Source: Salinarimonas soli (GTDB lineage Bacteria; Pseudomonadota; Alphaproteobacteria; Rhizobiales; Beijerinckiaceae). Taken from it: a DNA stretch of 64,000 nt. Location of the stretch: the NCBI RefSeq assembly GCF_008386575.1, contig NZ_VUOA01000019.1, positions 186,698 through 250,697 of the forward strand. Reading direction: 5' to 3'. The translations under genes and the position numbers were made by a program. The first letter of the stretch is position 1; each line of letters starts with the position of its first letter. Positions 8,982 to 17,354 of this stretch are shown piece after piece. The notes beneath the pieces are model-generated. The model did no database searches and had not been told where the DNA came from. It was given only the letters and a program-made list of their open reading frames with translations.

Positions 8982-10529
8982 ATGTCGCGCGTACTCATCG
9001 CGTCCCTGTTCGCCTCCACAGGGCTGGTCTCGATCGCGGCGGCGCAGACGCCTCTGACTCCCGTCGCGGCCTCGGCCTGCGAGCGCCTCGTCCAGACGGT
9101 CGAGACCCGGCAGGGCGAGGCGCTGCCGGTCTCGGCCGAGACCGCGCGGGCCTATCGCACGGCGGGCGACGACGGCGCCTGCCGCGAGGCGCTGGCCCGC
9201 ATGGGCGAGACCACCATCGTCACGCAGGGCGCTCCCGTGCGGGTCGATCCCTCGCGCATCGTGGTGCAGCCCGCGGCGCCGGCCGTCCAGGTCCAGTCGG
9301 CGGCGCCGCAGATCGCGGTGCAGCAGCCCCAGCCCAACGTCTCCGTGGGCCAGCCGCGGCCCGAGATCGTCGTGCGCCAGCCCGCCCCCACGGTGACCGT
9401 GGACATGCCCCAGCCCGAGATCATCGTGCGGATGCCGGACCCCGCGGTGAACGTCGCCCTGGGGACGCCGCAGGTCGAGGTGCGCCAGCCCCAGGTGCGC
9501 TACGAGCGCGCCGAGCCGCGGGTGGTGGTCAACCAGGCTCCAGGCGAGCCGACCGTGCGCTTCGAGGCGGCGCCCCCCGCCCCGGCGCTCCCCGCGCTCG
9601 CCCAGGCCCAGTCCCCCCAGGTCCAGCCCCTCCAGGTCCAGCCCGCCCCTGCGCTCGCGCCCCCGGTCTCTCCCCCGGCGCTCCAGGCGGCGCCGCAGAC
9701 CCCGCCGCCCGCCGCCGAGGTGCCGCGGCTCACCGCCGAATCCGTCCCGCCCGTGCCCCTCGCGGCGGGCGCGGTCGCGGAGCGGGCCGAAACCCAGACC
9801 CCGGCCGCGCCGGTGCAGGGGCGTCAGCTCGGCGCGCGGGAGCTCGAGGACATGCGCGTCCACAGCGCCGCGGGCGACCTGATCGGCGAGGTGGACGACG
9901 TGCTGATCGGCCCGGCCGACCAGACCTTCCTCGTGGTCACCTATGGCGGCTTCCTCGCCATCGGCGAGCGGCAGGTTCTCCTGCCCCTGAGCCGGATGCG
10001 GGTCCAGGACGACCGGCTCGTCGCCGACATGACGGCGCAGGAGCTGCGCGCCCAGACCCCGCGCCAGGGCGACGCTCCGGGCTACCGCCAGGCCGGCGCC
10101 GACTTCCGGGCCCCCGCGTCCCTGACGCAGGGCGACCCCGCGATGGCGGCCTACGGCACGGCGCCGGTCCCCGCCGCGACAGGGGGGATCCAGTCGCCGC
10201 CGGCCGCCGGAACCCAGCAGGTCGCCGTCTCGCGTCTCAAGGACCTCAAGCTCTACACGGTGCAGGGGCAGGCCCTGGGCGAGATCGAGCGCGTCGTCCA
10301 GGGGCCCGACGGCGGCTTCCGCCTCGTGGTGTCGCATGGCGGCTTCCTGGGCCTGGGCGAGCGCCACGTGATGGTGCCCGCCGGCCAGGTGGCGTTGCGC
10401 GACGATCGTCTCGTCGCCCGCGACCTCGCCGACGACCAGCTGAAGGCGCTCCCGACCGCAAGCCGCAACGACAGCGTCTTCCGGGATATCCCCGACGAGC
10501 AGCAGGTGCCCGTCGGCAACGCGCCTTGA
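8982..10529 (+). CDS. Secreted protein with two PRC-barrel domains and a Pro/Gln/Val-rich spacer
   Basis: 515 aa. The start was chosen at 8982 because it follows GGAGG and gives a signal peptide (MSRVLIASLFASTGLVSIAA, cut near AAAQ). Residues about 85-270 are a quasi-repetitive segment of PxPxV units such as QPNVSVGQPRPEIVVRQP and QPEIIVRMPDP. Two PRC-barrel domains follow. The first is near 285-345 (DLIGEVDDVLIGPADQTFLV). The second is near 415-475 (QALGEIERVVQGPDGGFRLV). Each ends in a GGFLxxGERxVxxP signature. PRC barrels often bind partner proteins or RNA. In secreted alphaproteobacterial proteins their role is not known. The repeat spacer may bridge the periplasm. Confidence 0.85.
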   Translation: MSRVLIASLFASTGLVSIAAAQTPLTPVAASACERLVQTVETRQGEALPVSAETARAYRTAGDDGACREALARMGETTIVTQGAPVRVDPSRIVVQPAAPAVQVQSAAPQIAVQQPQPNVSVGQPRPEIVVRQPAPTVTVDMPQPEIIVRMPDPAVNVALGTPQVEVRQPQVRYERAEPRVVVNQAPGEPTVRFEAAPPAPALPALAQAQSPQVQPLQVQPAPALAPPVSPPALQAAPQTPPPAAEVPRLTAESVPPVPLAAGAVAERAETQTPAAPVQGRQLGARELEDMRVHSAAGDLIGEVDDVLIGPADQTFLVVTYGGFLAIGERQVLLPLSRMRVQDDRLVADMTAQELRAQTPRQGDAPGYRQAGADFRAPASLTQGDPAMAAYGTAPVPAATGGIQSPPAAGTQQVAVSRLKDLKLYTVQGQALGEIERVVQGPDGGFRLVVSHGGFLGLGERHVMVPAGQVALRDDRLVARDLADDQLKALPTASRNDSVFRDIPDEQQVPVGNAP

Positions 10530-10677
10530 GCCCCTTGCGCGGGCGGCGCCGGAACAAGCGCCGGGTCCCCGGCGTTCGCTCCGGTTCGGGCGGTGCGCGG
10601 CAGGGGAGGCCGCGCGACCGTGCGGGAGCCGCCCCGTCGGGCGGTCCCGGGTGTGCAAGAGAACAGGTGCGGGCGTG

Positions 10678-12405
10678 ATGAAGGCGGCGGAAACCACGTT
10701 CGAGATGGAAGCCACGCGGCGCCGGCCGGAGGAGCGCCGGCTCGCGTTGCGCACGCTCTACGTGCTCGCCGTCGCGGCCCTCGCCGCCCTGGTGCCCCTC
10801 ATCCTCTTCGCGGGCCTGTGGCTGCGCTCCGAGCTCGCCCAGAGCCAGCGCGACATGGAAACCTACCTCGCCGACCGGGTGAAGGCCCTCTCGCAGCAGG
10901 TGGACGCGCAGATGCGCCAGCAGCTGAGCCTCGTCACCGCGGTCAGCGCCCTGCCGAGCCTGGATGGCCCCGACCCGGCCGCCTTCCTCGCCGACGCGAG
11001 CCGCCTCCTCACGGGAGGCCCCCGCTGGCACGCCCTCACCCTCGTGGAGGTGGAGAGCGGGCGCACCCTCGTGAGCGCCCCGCAGGAGGCCGAGACCGGG
11101 CAGCCCCTCACGCCCTCCGCCGAGCTGGTGCGCCAGGTGGCGACGAGCCGCCAGCCCGCCGTCCGGGCCTTCCCGCCCGGCACGGGCACCGGCGGGGCGC
11201 GGCCCGAGCAGCAGATCGCGCTCTACATCCCCGTCATCCGCAACGGCACGCCGGGCCACGTGCTCGTGGCCGCGGCGCGCGCCTCCGCCGTGCAGGACGT
11301 GCTCATGGCGGCGGCGACCCCTGAGCTCCTTACGGTCGTGATCGACGGCTCGGGGCGGGTGCTCGCACGCTCGCGCGGGCCCGACCTCACGGGCCAGCAG
11401 GCCAACGCGGACCTGCGCGGCGTCATCGACGAGCGCCCCACGGGGGTCTTCGCCGCCCGCACCCTCGACGGGCAGGAGGTGTTCACCGCCTTCCAGCGCT
11501 CGCCGCTCACGGGCTGGACCGCCGTGGCGGCGATGGACCGGGGGCGCTACGCCGCCCTGTCGAACCGCTCCACCTTCGCGACCCTCGCGGCGGGGCTCCT
11601 CAGCCTCACGCTCGCGGCGGTGCTCGCCATCGTCCTGTCCTACAACGTGGTCCAGAGCCGGGTGAACCACGAGCGGCTCGCCGCGTCGCGGGCCTTGAGC
11701 GACCTCGACGCGCGCCTGCTTGCCGCGACGCAGGACGCGCTCGCCGAGCAGCGCAAGGCCGCCACCGAGCGCGAGGTGCTGCTGCGCGAGATCTATCACC
11801 GGGTGAAGAACAACCTCCAGATCGTGCAAAGCCTCCTGCGGCTCGGCGCGCGCGACCTGTCGCCCGAGCAGCAGGAGCCCTTCGAGGCCGCCGTGCGGCG
11901 CATCGGCGCCATGGCCCGGGTCCACACCCTCCTCTACAATTCCCCCGATCTCGCCTCCGTGGACCTGCGCGACTATCTCGACGACCTCACCGAGGAGGTG
12001 GCGTCCTCCTTCGGGGCGCAGGAGCGCGGCATCAAGGTGGTGCTCGACGCCCAGCCCATGCGCGTGCCCCTCGACACGGCGGTGCCGCTCGCCTTCATCG
12101 CCGTGGAGCTCCTCACCAACGCCTTCCGCCACGCCTTCCCCGGCGATCGGACCGGCACCGTCACCGTGCGCAGCTACCTCTCGGGCGAGCGGGGCGTGCT
12201 GGAGGTGTCCGACGACGGCATCGGCCTGCCCGAGGCCCGCCCCGGGCGCCGCTCGCTCGGCCTCACCATCGTGACGAAGCTCGCCCGGCAGATCGAGGGC
12301 GAGCTGGAGATGCCTCCGCCCGGCGGCTCGCTCGCCCGCATCGCCTTCCCCCTCGACGCGAAGCCCGCGCCGCCCCTGCCCGGGATCGCGAAGGCCGCCG
12401 GCTGA
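10678..12405 (+). CDS. Membrane sensor histidine kinase, HisKA_2 type
   Basis: 575 aa from the ATG at 10678; a GTG at 10651 would add nine residues. An N-terminal helix (about residues 26-48) and a second helix near 300-325 bracket a 250-residue periplasmic cache-like sensor. A short coiled coil leads into the HisKA_2 dimerisation domain, with the phospho-accepting His at about residue 374 in EIYHRVKNNLQIVQSLL. The ATPase domain follows (ELLTNAFRHAF N-box, SDDGIGLP G1 box, RSLGLTIV G2). Such kinases often feed the alphaproteobacterial general stress response (PhyR/EcfG). No response regulator is adjacent, so the partner is unknown. The protein ends in a short Pro/Ala tail. Confidence 0.92.
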   Translation: MKAAETTFEMEATRRRPEERRLALRTLYVLAVAALAALVPLILFAGLWLRSELAQSQRDMETYLADRVKALSQQVDAQMRQQLSLVTAVSALPSLDGPDPAAFLADASRLLTGGPRWHALTLVEVESGRTLVSAPQEAETGQPLTPSAELVRQVATSRQPAVRAFPPGTGTGGARPEQQIALYIPVIRNGTPGHVLVAAARASAVQDVLMAAATPELLTVVIDGSGRVLARSRGPDLTGQQANADLRGVIDERPTGVFAARTLDGQEVFTAFQRSPLTGWTAVAAMDRGRYAALSNRSTFATLAAGLLSLTLAAVLAIVLSYNVVQSRVNHERLAASRALSDLDARLLAATQDALAEQRKAATEREVLLREIYHRVKNNLQIVQSLLRLGARDLSPEQQEPFEAAVRRIGAMARVHTLLYNSPDLASVDLRDYLDDLTEEVASSFGAQERGIKVVLDAQPMRVPLDTAVPLAFIAVELLTNAFRHAFPGDRTGTVTVRSYLSGERGVLEVSDDGIGLPEARPGRRSLGLTIVTKLARQIEGELEMPPPGGSLARIAFPLDAKPAPPLPGIAKAAG

Positions 12406-12442
12406 CCGGGGCGCGGTCCGCGACCCGGACCGACGGTCTCCC

Positions 12443-12573
12443 ACCCCCTCATGCTGAGGAGCGCTCGAAGAGCGCGTCTCGAAGCACGCAGGACGCTGCC
12501 ACAGCCTGAGGGAGGTTACTGGAGCGCCCTTCGAGGCCCACCTGCGGTGGGCACCTCAGGACGAGGGTGGAGG
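12443..12573. repeat. Dispersed palindromic repeat family A, copy A1
   Basis: It runs from CCCCTCATGCTGAGG to CCTCAGGACGAGGGTGGAG, with inner hairpins separated by the constant word TCGAAG. The left hairpin is GAGCGCTCGAAGAGCGCG-like and the right one is GGCCCACCTGCGGTGGGC. Other copies are at 22212-22338, 25860-25987 and 56684-56810. The rest of the 12406-12758 gap holds only the hsp20 upstream region. Confidence 0.85.
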
Positions 12574-12656
12574 GTAGGCCGTACTTATGGGCCAGCCTCT
12601 CAGGACGAGGTCGGAAATTGGTCCCCACGTCTCATCCGGCCTCCGGGACCCCGGCC

Positions 12657-12688
12657 CTTGATGCGGCGGGCTGCCTTATCCATATTCG
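12657..12688 (+). promoter_or_regulatory. Possible RpoH-type promoter for hsp20
   Basis: A CTTG (12657-12660) is followed after 14 bases by CTTAT and an AT-rich stretch (CTTATCCATATTCG), about 70 bases before the hsp20 start. The parts resemble the alphaproteobacterial heat-shock consensus (CTTG ... CYTATNT), but the spacing is shorter than usual. Tentative. Confidence 0.3.
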
Positions 12689-12738
12689 ATGGCGAAGGAG
12701 AACGGTGCTGCATCCCGCGGGCCGCCCTCCGGCTAAGT

Positions 12739-12761
12739 GCCTTGAGAAGGGCTTTGCCATG
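12739..12761 (+). promoter_or_regulatory. Possible RNA-thermometer hairpin masking the hsp20 ribosome site
   Basis: GCCTT (12739-12743), a GAG loop and AAGGGC (12747-12752) can pair, with one bulged G. This buries the AAGG ribosome site 8 bases before the hsp20 ATG. A CCCTCC at 12725-12730 offers a second weak pairing. Small heat-shock genes of rhizobia are commonly controlled by ROSE-type thermometers. I do not see a textbook ROSE sequence, so this is inference from the pairing. Confidence 0.35.
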
Positions 12762-13193
12762 TCGCGTCAGTCGCCGTTCGGGCATCCGTTCCTCCTGGGC
12801 TTCGACGAGATCGAGCAGGCGCTCGACCGCGTCGCCAAGGTCGCGAACGACGGATACCCGCCCTACAACATCGAACGCCTGGTCCGCACCGAGGCGGAGC
12901 CGGACCGATTGCGGATCACGCTGGCGGTCGCGGGCTTCACCCGGGATCAGCTCGAGGTGACGCTGGAGGACAACCAGCTCATCGTCCGCGGACGCCAGGT
13001 CGACGACAAGACGCGCCACTTCCTGCATCGCGGCATCGCCGCCCGGCAGTTCCAGCGCGCCTTCCTCCTCGCCGAGGGCATGGAGGTTCTGGGCGCGGAC
13101 CTGTCGAACGGCCTCCTCTCCATCGACCTCGCCCGGCCCGAGCCCGAGCGGATCGTGCGGCGGATCGACATCGCGATGAAACCGAAGGCCTGA
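12759..13193 (+). CDS. Hsp20 small heat-shock protein
   Basis: A 144-aa ATP-independent holdase of the alpha-crystallin family (IbpA-like). It keeps unfolding proteins soluble in the cytoplasm. The alpha-crystallin domain spans about residues 32-130 (YNIERLVRTEAEPDRLRITL, then GFTRDQLEVTLEDNQLIVRG). It is closed by the GVL-like strand NGLLSIDLARPEPE. The start follows GAGAAGG. DUF1150 lies 40 bp downstream on the same strand, a pairing common in Hyphomicrobiales. Regulation by heat is likely; see the upstream promoter and hairpin entries. Confidence 0.95.
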   Translation: MSRQSPFGHPFLLGFDEIEQALDRVAKVANDGYPPYNIERLVRTEAEPDRLRITLAVAGFTRDQLEVTLEDNQLIVRGRQVDDKTRHFLHRGIAARQFQRAFLLAEGMEVLGADLSNGLLSIDLARPEPERIVRRIDIAMKPKA

Positions 13194-13233
13194 CCGGGGC
13201 TTCACCCCTATTGCCGCTCGAAGGAGGGCGATC

Positions 13234-13494
13234 ATGAACAACCTGATCCACGACACCACCCGCCTCGACCACGCCGATCTCGCCCAGATGGGCGAGGGGC
13301 AGGTCGCCTACGTGAAGCCCATGAGCTCCGACGAGGTGACCCGCCTCTTTCCCGGCGCCCCCGAGCTCCAGCCGGGCCTTGACCTCTTCGCCGTCATCTC
13401 CGCCTCCGGCGCCCCGATCCTCCTCGCGGACACCCGCGACGCGGCCGTGGCCAACGCCTGGGCGAACGACCTCGAGACCGTGAGCCTGCACTAG
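13234..13494 (+). CDS. DUF1150 family protein
   Basis: An 86-aa acidic cytoplasmic protein with the DUF1150 pattern: GEGQVAYVKPMSSDEVTRLF in the middle and LFAVISASGAPILLADTRDA-like strands at the end. AGGAGG precedes the ATG. The family is largely confined to alphaproteobacteria and often follows hsp20 genes. Its biochemical function is unknown. Co-transcription with hsp20 is likely because only 40 bp separate them and no terminator is visible between. Confidence 0.88.
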   Translation: MNNLIHDTTRLDHADLAQMGEGQVAYVKPMSSDEVTRLFPGAPELQPGLDLFAVISASGAPILLADTRDAAVANAWANDLETVSLH

Positions 13495-13498
13495 CGCC

Positions 13499-13771
13499 AA
13501 ACTCCCCTCTCCCGAGTGGGAGAGGGGCCGGGGGTGAGGGTGGCGCGGTTATACCAGCGTGCTCCCGCACCTCCGCTTGTCGTGGCCGGGCTTGTCCTTC
13601 GACAGGCTCAGGATGAGGCCGGCCATCCAGGTGGCGCGTGACTTCGGGTCCCCGGGTCAAGCCTGGGGATGACAGAAGCGCGGCGGCCAGGTGGTGCGCC
13701 CCTCCCGGCTGTCCACCCTCACCCCCTGGCACTCCGTGCACTCCTCTCCCATCCGGGAGAGGGGAGGCCCG
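13499..13771. repeat. Intergenic mosaic of palindromic repeats
   Basis: The gap between DUF1150 and the convergent hydrolase holds a CCCTCTCCCGAGTGGGAGAG hairpin (13503-13522) followed by GGGGGTGAGGGTGG. Next is a C-like element around 13580-13680 (TCGACAGGCTCAGGATGAGG and GGGGATGACAG). A final CTCCCATCCGGGAG palindrome lies near 13745. The outer palindromes could act as a bidirectional terminator. No gene is seen. Confidence 0.6.
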
Positions 13772-14533
13772 TCACCCCATCCCCTCCACCGCCCTGATCA
13801 GCCGCTCCAGATCCTCCGGTCTCGAGAGCCGGTGATCCCCGTCCTTGATGAGGGTCAGCGCCACGTCGTCTGCGGGCAGGTGCTCGACGAGGAGCATGGC
13901 GTGCTCCCAGGGCACGTCCGGGTCCTGCATGCCCTGCAGGATGTGGACGGGGCAGCCCGTCTCGATCGGCGCGCCGAGCATGAGGTGGCGGCGGCCGTCC
14001 TCGATCAGCGCCCTCGTGATCGGGTAGGGCTCGCTGCCGTACAGCGTCGGCCGCAGGAACCGGCCCGTCTCCAGGATCGCGCGGCGGATCTCCTCGGGGA
14101 AGGCGTCCCACATCAGCCGCTCGGTGAAGTCGACCGCGGGCGCGATGAGCACCAGGCCCGCCGGCGCTCGCTCGGGCGCGCGCTTGCGCAGGGCGCGCGT
14201 GACGAGGAGCGCGATCCAGCCACCCATGGACGAGCCCACGAGGATCGGGCGCTCGCCCACGAAGCGGTCGATCACCGCGAGCGCGTCCTCGGTCCAGCTC
14301 GAGATGGTGCAGGACTCGAAATCGCCGCCCGATTCGCCGTGCCCGCCATAGTCGAAGCGCACCAGCGCCCGGCCCCGCGTGGCCGCCCACTCGTCGAGCG
14401 CGCTCGCCTTGGTGGCCCGCATGTCGGAGCGGAAGCCGCCGAGCCACACCACGGGCGGGCCCGATCCCCCGCGCGCGCGCACCGCGAGGGGGCGGGCCGC
14501 GGATCCGGAGCCGGCCTGAAGAATTTGCAGCAT
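13772..14533 (-). CDS. Alpha/beta hydrolase
   Basis: A 253-aa serine hydrolase. The nucleophile elbow is GSSMG (Ser about 102), the acid is probably the Asp in GMQDPDVPW, and the His is in KDGDHRLSRPED. The oxyanion region is VVWLGGFRSDM, and a YGGHGES turn follows strand 4. The overall layout is that of the BEM46/ABHD10-like group. Substrate unknown. The ATG at 14531-14533 is preferred, with AAGG 10-13 bases upstream; the frame could begin 17 codons earlier at 14584. The gene is divergent from the glycosyltransferase, and a palindrome sits at its start. Confidence 0.9.
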   Translation of the reverse strand: MLQILQAGSGSAARPLAVRARGGSGPPVVWLGGFRSDMRATKASALDEWAATRGRALVRFDYGGHGESGGDFESCTISSWTEDALAVIDRFVGERPILVGSSMGGWIALLVTRALRKRAPERAPAGLVLIAPAVDFTERLMWDAFPEEIRRAILETGRFLRPTLYGSEPYPITRALIEDGRRHLMLGAPIETGCPVHILQGMQDPDVPWEHAMLLVEHLPADDVALTLIKDGDHRLSRPEDLERLIRAVEGMG

Positions 14534-14534
14534 T

Positions 14535-14553
14535 GGTTTACGAACCTTAAACC
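14535..14553. promoter_or_regulatory. Perfect inverted repeat in a divergent promoter
   Basis: GGTTTA, a 7-base spacer and TAAACC form an exact inverted repeat 2 bases upstream of the hydrolase ATG and 52 bases before the glycosyltransferase start. The pattern resembles a relaxed CtrA box (TTAA-N7-TTAA). It could also be the operator of an unknown regulator shared by both genes. Confidence 0.35.
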
Positions 14554-14604
14554 CATAGCCGCGACTCTGCCCGCGGCGAACCATCGGACAAGGCTCATAT
14601 CAAG

Positions 14605-15840
14605 GTGTACCCCTCAGCGCGACAAGCCGTGCATGGCGACCCGCCGACGGGGCATCATCCCTTGGCGGGCCGGACCATCCTCCAGATCATCCCCGAGCTC
14701 GAGGCGGGCGGCGCCGAGCGCACCACCGTGGACATCGCGGCGGGGCTCGCGGCCGCCGGCGCGCGGGCGCTCGTGGCCACCGAGGGCGGCCGGCTCGTGG
14801 GCGAGCTCCAGGCCAAGGGCGGCATCTGGGCGCCGTTCCCCGCCGCGACGAAGAACCCGCTCGCGATGCTGCGCAACGTGCGCCGCCTCGCCAAGCTGTG
14901 CCTCGACGAGGGGGTGCACCTCGTCCATGCCCGCTCCCGCGCCCCGGCCTGGGTGGCGCTGGGCACCGCGCGGGCGCTCAACCTGCCCTTCGTCACCACC
15001 TATCACGGCAGCTATTCGGGCCGCTCGCCCATCAAGGTGCGCTACAATTCCGTGATGGCGCGGGGCGACGCCGTGATCGCCAACTCGCATTACACGGCGG
15101 GGCTCATCGCGAGCGCCTATCCCATGGCCGAGCCCCGCCTGCGGGTGATCTATCGCGGCACGGACTTTCGCTCGTTCACGCCCTCGGCCGTGGAGCCCGA
15201 GCGCGTCGAGGCCCTGCGCCAGGCCTGGGGCGTGGCGCCCCACGAGCGCATCGTGCTGCTCGCCGCGCGGCTGACCGCCTGGAAGGGGCAGCGCGTGCTC
15301 ATCGACGCGGCGGCCCACCTCAGAGATATGGGCGTGCGCGACGTCGCCTTCGTGCTCGCGGGCGATCCGCAGGGGCGCGATTCGTACGTCAAGGATCTCG
15401 ACCGCGCGGTGGAGGCGCGCGGGCTCGGCGGGATCGTCCACCGGGTCGGCCATTGCACCGACATGGCGGCGGCCTTCCTCGCGGCCTCGGTGGTGGCCGT
15501 GCCCTCCACCGAGCCGGAGGCCTTCGGCCGCTCCGCCGTGGAGGCGCAGGCCATGGGCACCCCCGTGGTGGTGTCCGATCTCGGCGCCGTGCCCGAGACC
15601 GTGCTCGCCGTCCCCGACGTGCCGGGCCCCGAGCGCACGGGCTGGCGCGTGCCGCCCAACGATCCCGAGGCCCTCGCCGACGCCCTCAAGGCGGCCCTGT
15701 CCATGGGGGCGAGCGCCCGGGAGGCCATGGCGGTGCGGGCGCAGCTCCACGTCCAGCGCCACTTCTCCCTCGACAGCATGGTGGAGCGCACGCTGGACGT
15801 CTATTGCGCGCTCCTGGAGCGCCGGACCGGCCGGCGTTGA
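14605..15840 (+). CDS. GT4 family glycosyltransferase
   Basis: 411 aa with the GT-B fold. The N-terminal acceptor domain begins [20 protein letters not shown], the usual GT4 opening. The C-terminal nucleotide-sugar domain shows the K motif region ([16 protein letters not shown]) and the E-x7-E motif in [20 protein letters not shown]. It probably transfers a sugar onto a lipid or envelope polysaccharide acceptor; donor and acceptor cannot be read from sequence. The start is GTG at 14605, with another GTG at 14629 possible. There is no in-frame ATG near the beginning. It is a single gene with no polysaccharide cluster around it. Confidence 0.92.
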   Translation: MYPSARQAVHGDPPTGHHPLAGRTILQIIPELEAGGAERTTVDIAAGLAAAGARALVATEGGRLVGELQAKGGIWAPFPAATKNPLAMLRNVRRLAKLCLDEGVHLVHARSRAPAWVALGTARALNLPFVTTYHGSYSGRSPIKVRYNSVMARGDAVIANSHYTAGLIASAYPMAEPRLRVIYRGTDFRSFTPSAVEPERVEALRQAWGVAPHERIVLLAARLTAWKGQRVLIDAAAHLRDMGVRDVAFVLAGDPQGRDSYVKDLDRAVEARGLGGIVHRVGHCTDMAAAFLAASVVAVPSTEPEAFGRSAVEAQAMGTPVVVSDLGAVPETVLAVPDVPGPERTGWRVPPNDPEALADALKAALSMGASAREAMAVRAQLHVQRHFSLDSMVERTLDVYCALLERRTGRR

Positions 15841-16033
15841 GGATTCTTTGATCAGCATCGGGCCCGTTCCCCGCCGAAAGCGGGGCGCGGGCGCGAAGGC
15901 CATTGACTCTTTCGGGAAATCTGCCCAGCATCGGGCGTTTAAACGTCATGCGTCGAGGCCGGTCCCGGTTCGCTGCCCCAAGGAGCGGGCGCGGGTTTCC
16001 GTCGTCACCCATGTCACAGAGGAGAATGCCGCC

Positions 16034-16576
16034 ATTCGCCGACCCATGAGAGCCCTGCCGACCCCGCAGAAGGAGGGGCCGCGCGCCAACCGAGACATCC
16101 GCGGCGTCCGCGACGTTCAGCTCATCGATCAGGATGGCCAGAACCGCGGCGCCATGCCCTTCTTCGACGCGCTCAAGATCGCGGAGGATGCCGGCCTCGA
16201 CCTCGTCGAGATCGCGCCGAACTCCATGCCGCCGGTCTGCAAGATCCTCGATTACGGCAAGTTCCGCTTCAACGAGCAGAAGAAGGCCTCCGAGGCGCGC
16301 AAGAAGCAGAAGACCGTCGAGGTCAAGGAGATCAAGCTGCGCCCGGGGATCGACGACCATGACTACATGGTCAAGATGAAGGCGATGCGGGGCTTCTTCG
16401 AGGAGGGCAACAAGGTGAAGATCACCTTGCGCTTCCGGGGCCGCGAGATGGCGCACCAGGATCTCGGCCTCAAGGTGCTCGACCGCGTCCGCACCGACGT
16501 GTCGGAGCTCGCCAAGGTGGAGATGGAGCCCAACTTCGAGGGCCGTCAGGTCACGATGGTCCTGGCGCCGCGCTGA
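16034..16576 (+). CDS. infC: Translation initiation factor IF-3 (AUU start)
   Basis: A 180-aa factor that binds the 30S subunit, blocks premature 50S joining and proofreads the start codon. The N-domain is residues about 15-85 ([17 protein letters not shown], then [19 protein letters not shown]). The linker is Lys-rich. The C-domain has [17 protein letters not shown] and [20 protein letters not shown] place the start at ATT 16034. A strong GAGGAGA lies 8 bases upstream, and an AUU start is the known autoregulatory device of infC. A later ATG (16046) would shorten it by 4 residues. An extended frame back to 15848 has no such support. It heads the infC-rpmI-rplT order but is separated from rpmI by 526 bp of repeats. 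Confidence 0.95.
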   Translation: MRRPMRALPTPQKEGPRANRDIRGVRDVQLIDQDGQNRGAMPFFDALKIAEDAGLDLVEIAPNSMPPVCKILDYGKFRFNEQKKASEARKKQKTVEVKEIKLRPGIDDHDYMVKMKAMRGFFEEGNKVKITLRFRGREMAHQDLGLKVLDRVRTDVSELAKVEMEPNFEGRQVTMVLAPR

Positions 16577-16602
16577 GACGCGGCCGCAGCATCCCGCATG
16601 AG

Positions 16603-16628
16603 GGCCGCCCCCGGGGCGGCCTTCGTCG
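16603..16628 (+). terminator. Hairpin terminator after infC
   Basis: GGCCGCCCC (16603-16611) and GGGGCGGCC (16613-16621) form a 9-bp perfect stem, followed by TTCGTCGTTT, 27 bases after the infC stop. The T content is modest, so efficiency is uncertain. Confidence 0.6.
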
Positions 16629-16663
16629 TTTCGGGGGGCTGGACGCCCTCGCCACGCGCCGCC

Positions 16664-16787
16664 GCGCTCCCCCGCAAGGGGGAGCGCGGCGGCGCTCGTT
16701 CAGCCTCGCGTCGCCAGACCTGCACCGCGCATGGCACCGTAGGGCGTCACAGAATCCCCTCCCCCTTGCGGGGAGGGGCAAGGGGTG
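16664..16787. repeat. Palindromic repeat pieces between infC and rpmI
   Basis: CTCCCCCGCAAGGGGGAG (about 16668-16685) and CCCTCCCCCTTGCGGGGAGG (about 16757-16776) are end arms of repeat family B or D, about 90 bp apart. The rest of the 526-bp gap down to 17102 shows no gene. It should contain the rpmI-rplT promoter. Confidence 0.6.
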
Positions 16788-17102
16788 GAGGTGACGGCTG
16801 TGCCGAGCCAGAATGGATCTCGACCGATCGGCCGGTGACCTCTCCAGGCCCGACACCGCGATCACTCGACGTCAGGGGAGGGAGCCCCGCGGCGCTGGCC
16901 CGACTGAGCGAGGGAAGGGCCCGTGAGCGGTCCGGCTCATCGCGCCCCAGATGTTGCCATCCGTGCCGTCTTCTGTCATACACCGCGCCTTCGAACCGAC
17001 CGGCTGTCAGGGCTGCCGTGGCGGTTCGTTTTGCTCAATCAGCAAACCACGACGGCGGGCGGGCTCGCGAGGGCCCCGTCGCGCTGCGTTCAGGAGAGCC
17101 AA

Positions 17103-17303
17103 ATGCCCAAGATGAAGACCAAGTCGGGCGCCAAGAAGCGCTTCAAGATCACCGGCACCGGCAAGGTGCTCTACGCCCAGCGCGGCAAGCGCCACGGGAT
17201 GATCAAGCGGACCAACAAGCAGATCCGGAACCTGCGCGGCACCACCGTCCTCTTCGAGGGCGATGCCGTGAAGGTGAGGAAGTTCTGGATGCCGCACGGC
17301 TGA
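17103..17303 (+). CDS. rpmI: 50S ribosomal protein L35
   Basis: A 66-aa, very basic ribosomal protein of the large subunit. It starts [20 protein letters not shown] and contains the conserved [19 protein letters not shown] core. Normal length. AGGAG lies 8 bases before the ATG. It is followed 51 bp later by rplT, the usual order. Confidence 0.98.
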   Translation: MPKMKTKSGAKKRFKITGTGKVLYAQRGKRHGMIKRTNKQIRNLRGTTVLFEGDAVKVRKFWMPHG

Positions 17304-17354
17304 TCCAGCCCCTGATCGTTGTTCCGCTAACCCCCATTCTCCAGGAGATCATCC

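Noticed and set aside
15848..16033. A longer N-terminus for IF-3
   Set aside because: It adds 62 residues not known in the family, while the ATT at 16034 has a strong ribosome site.
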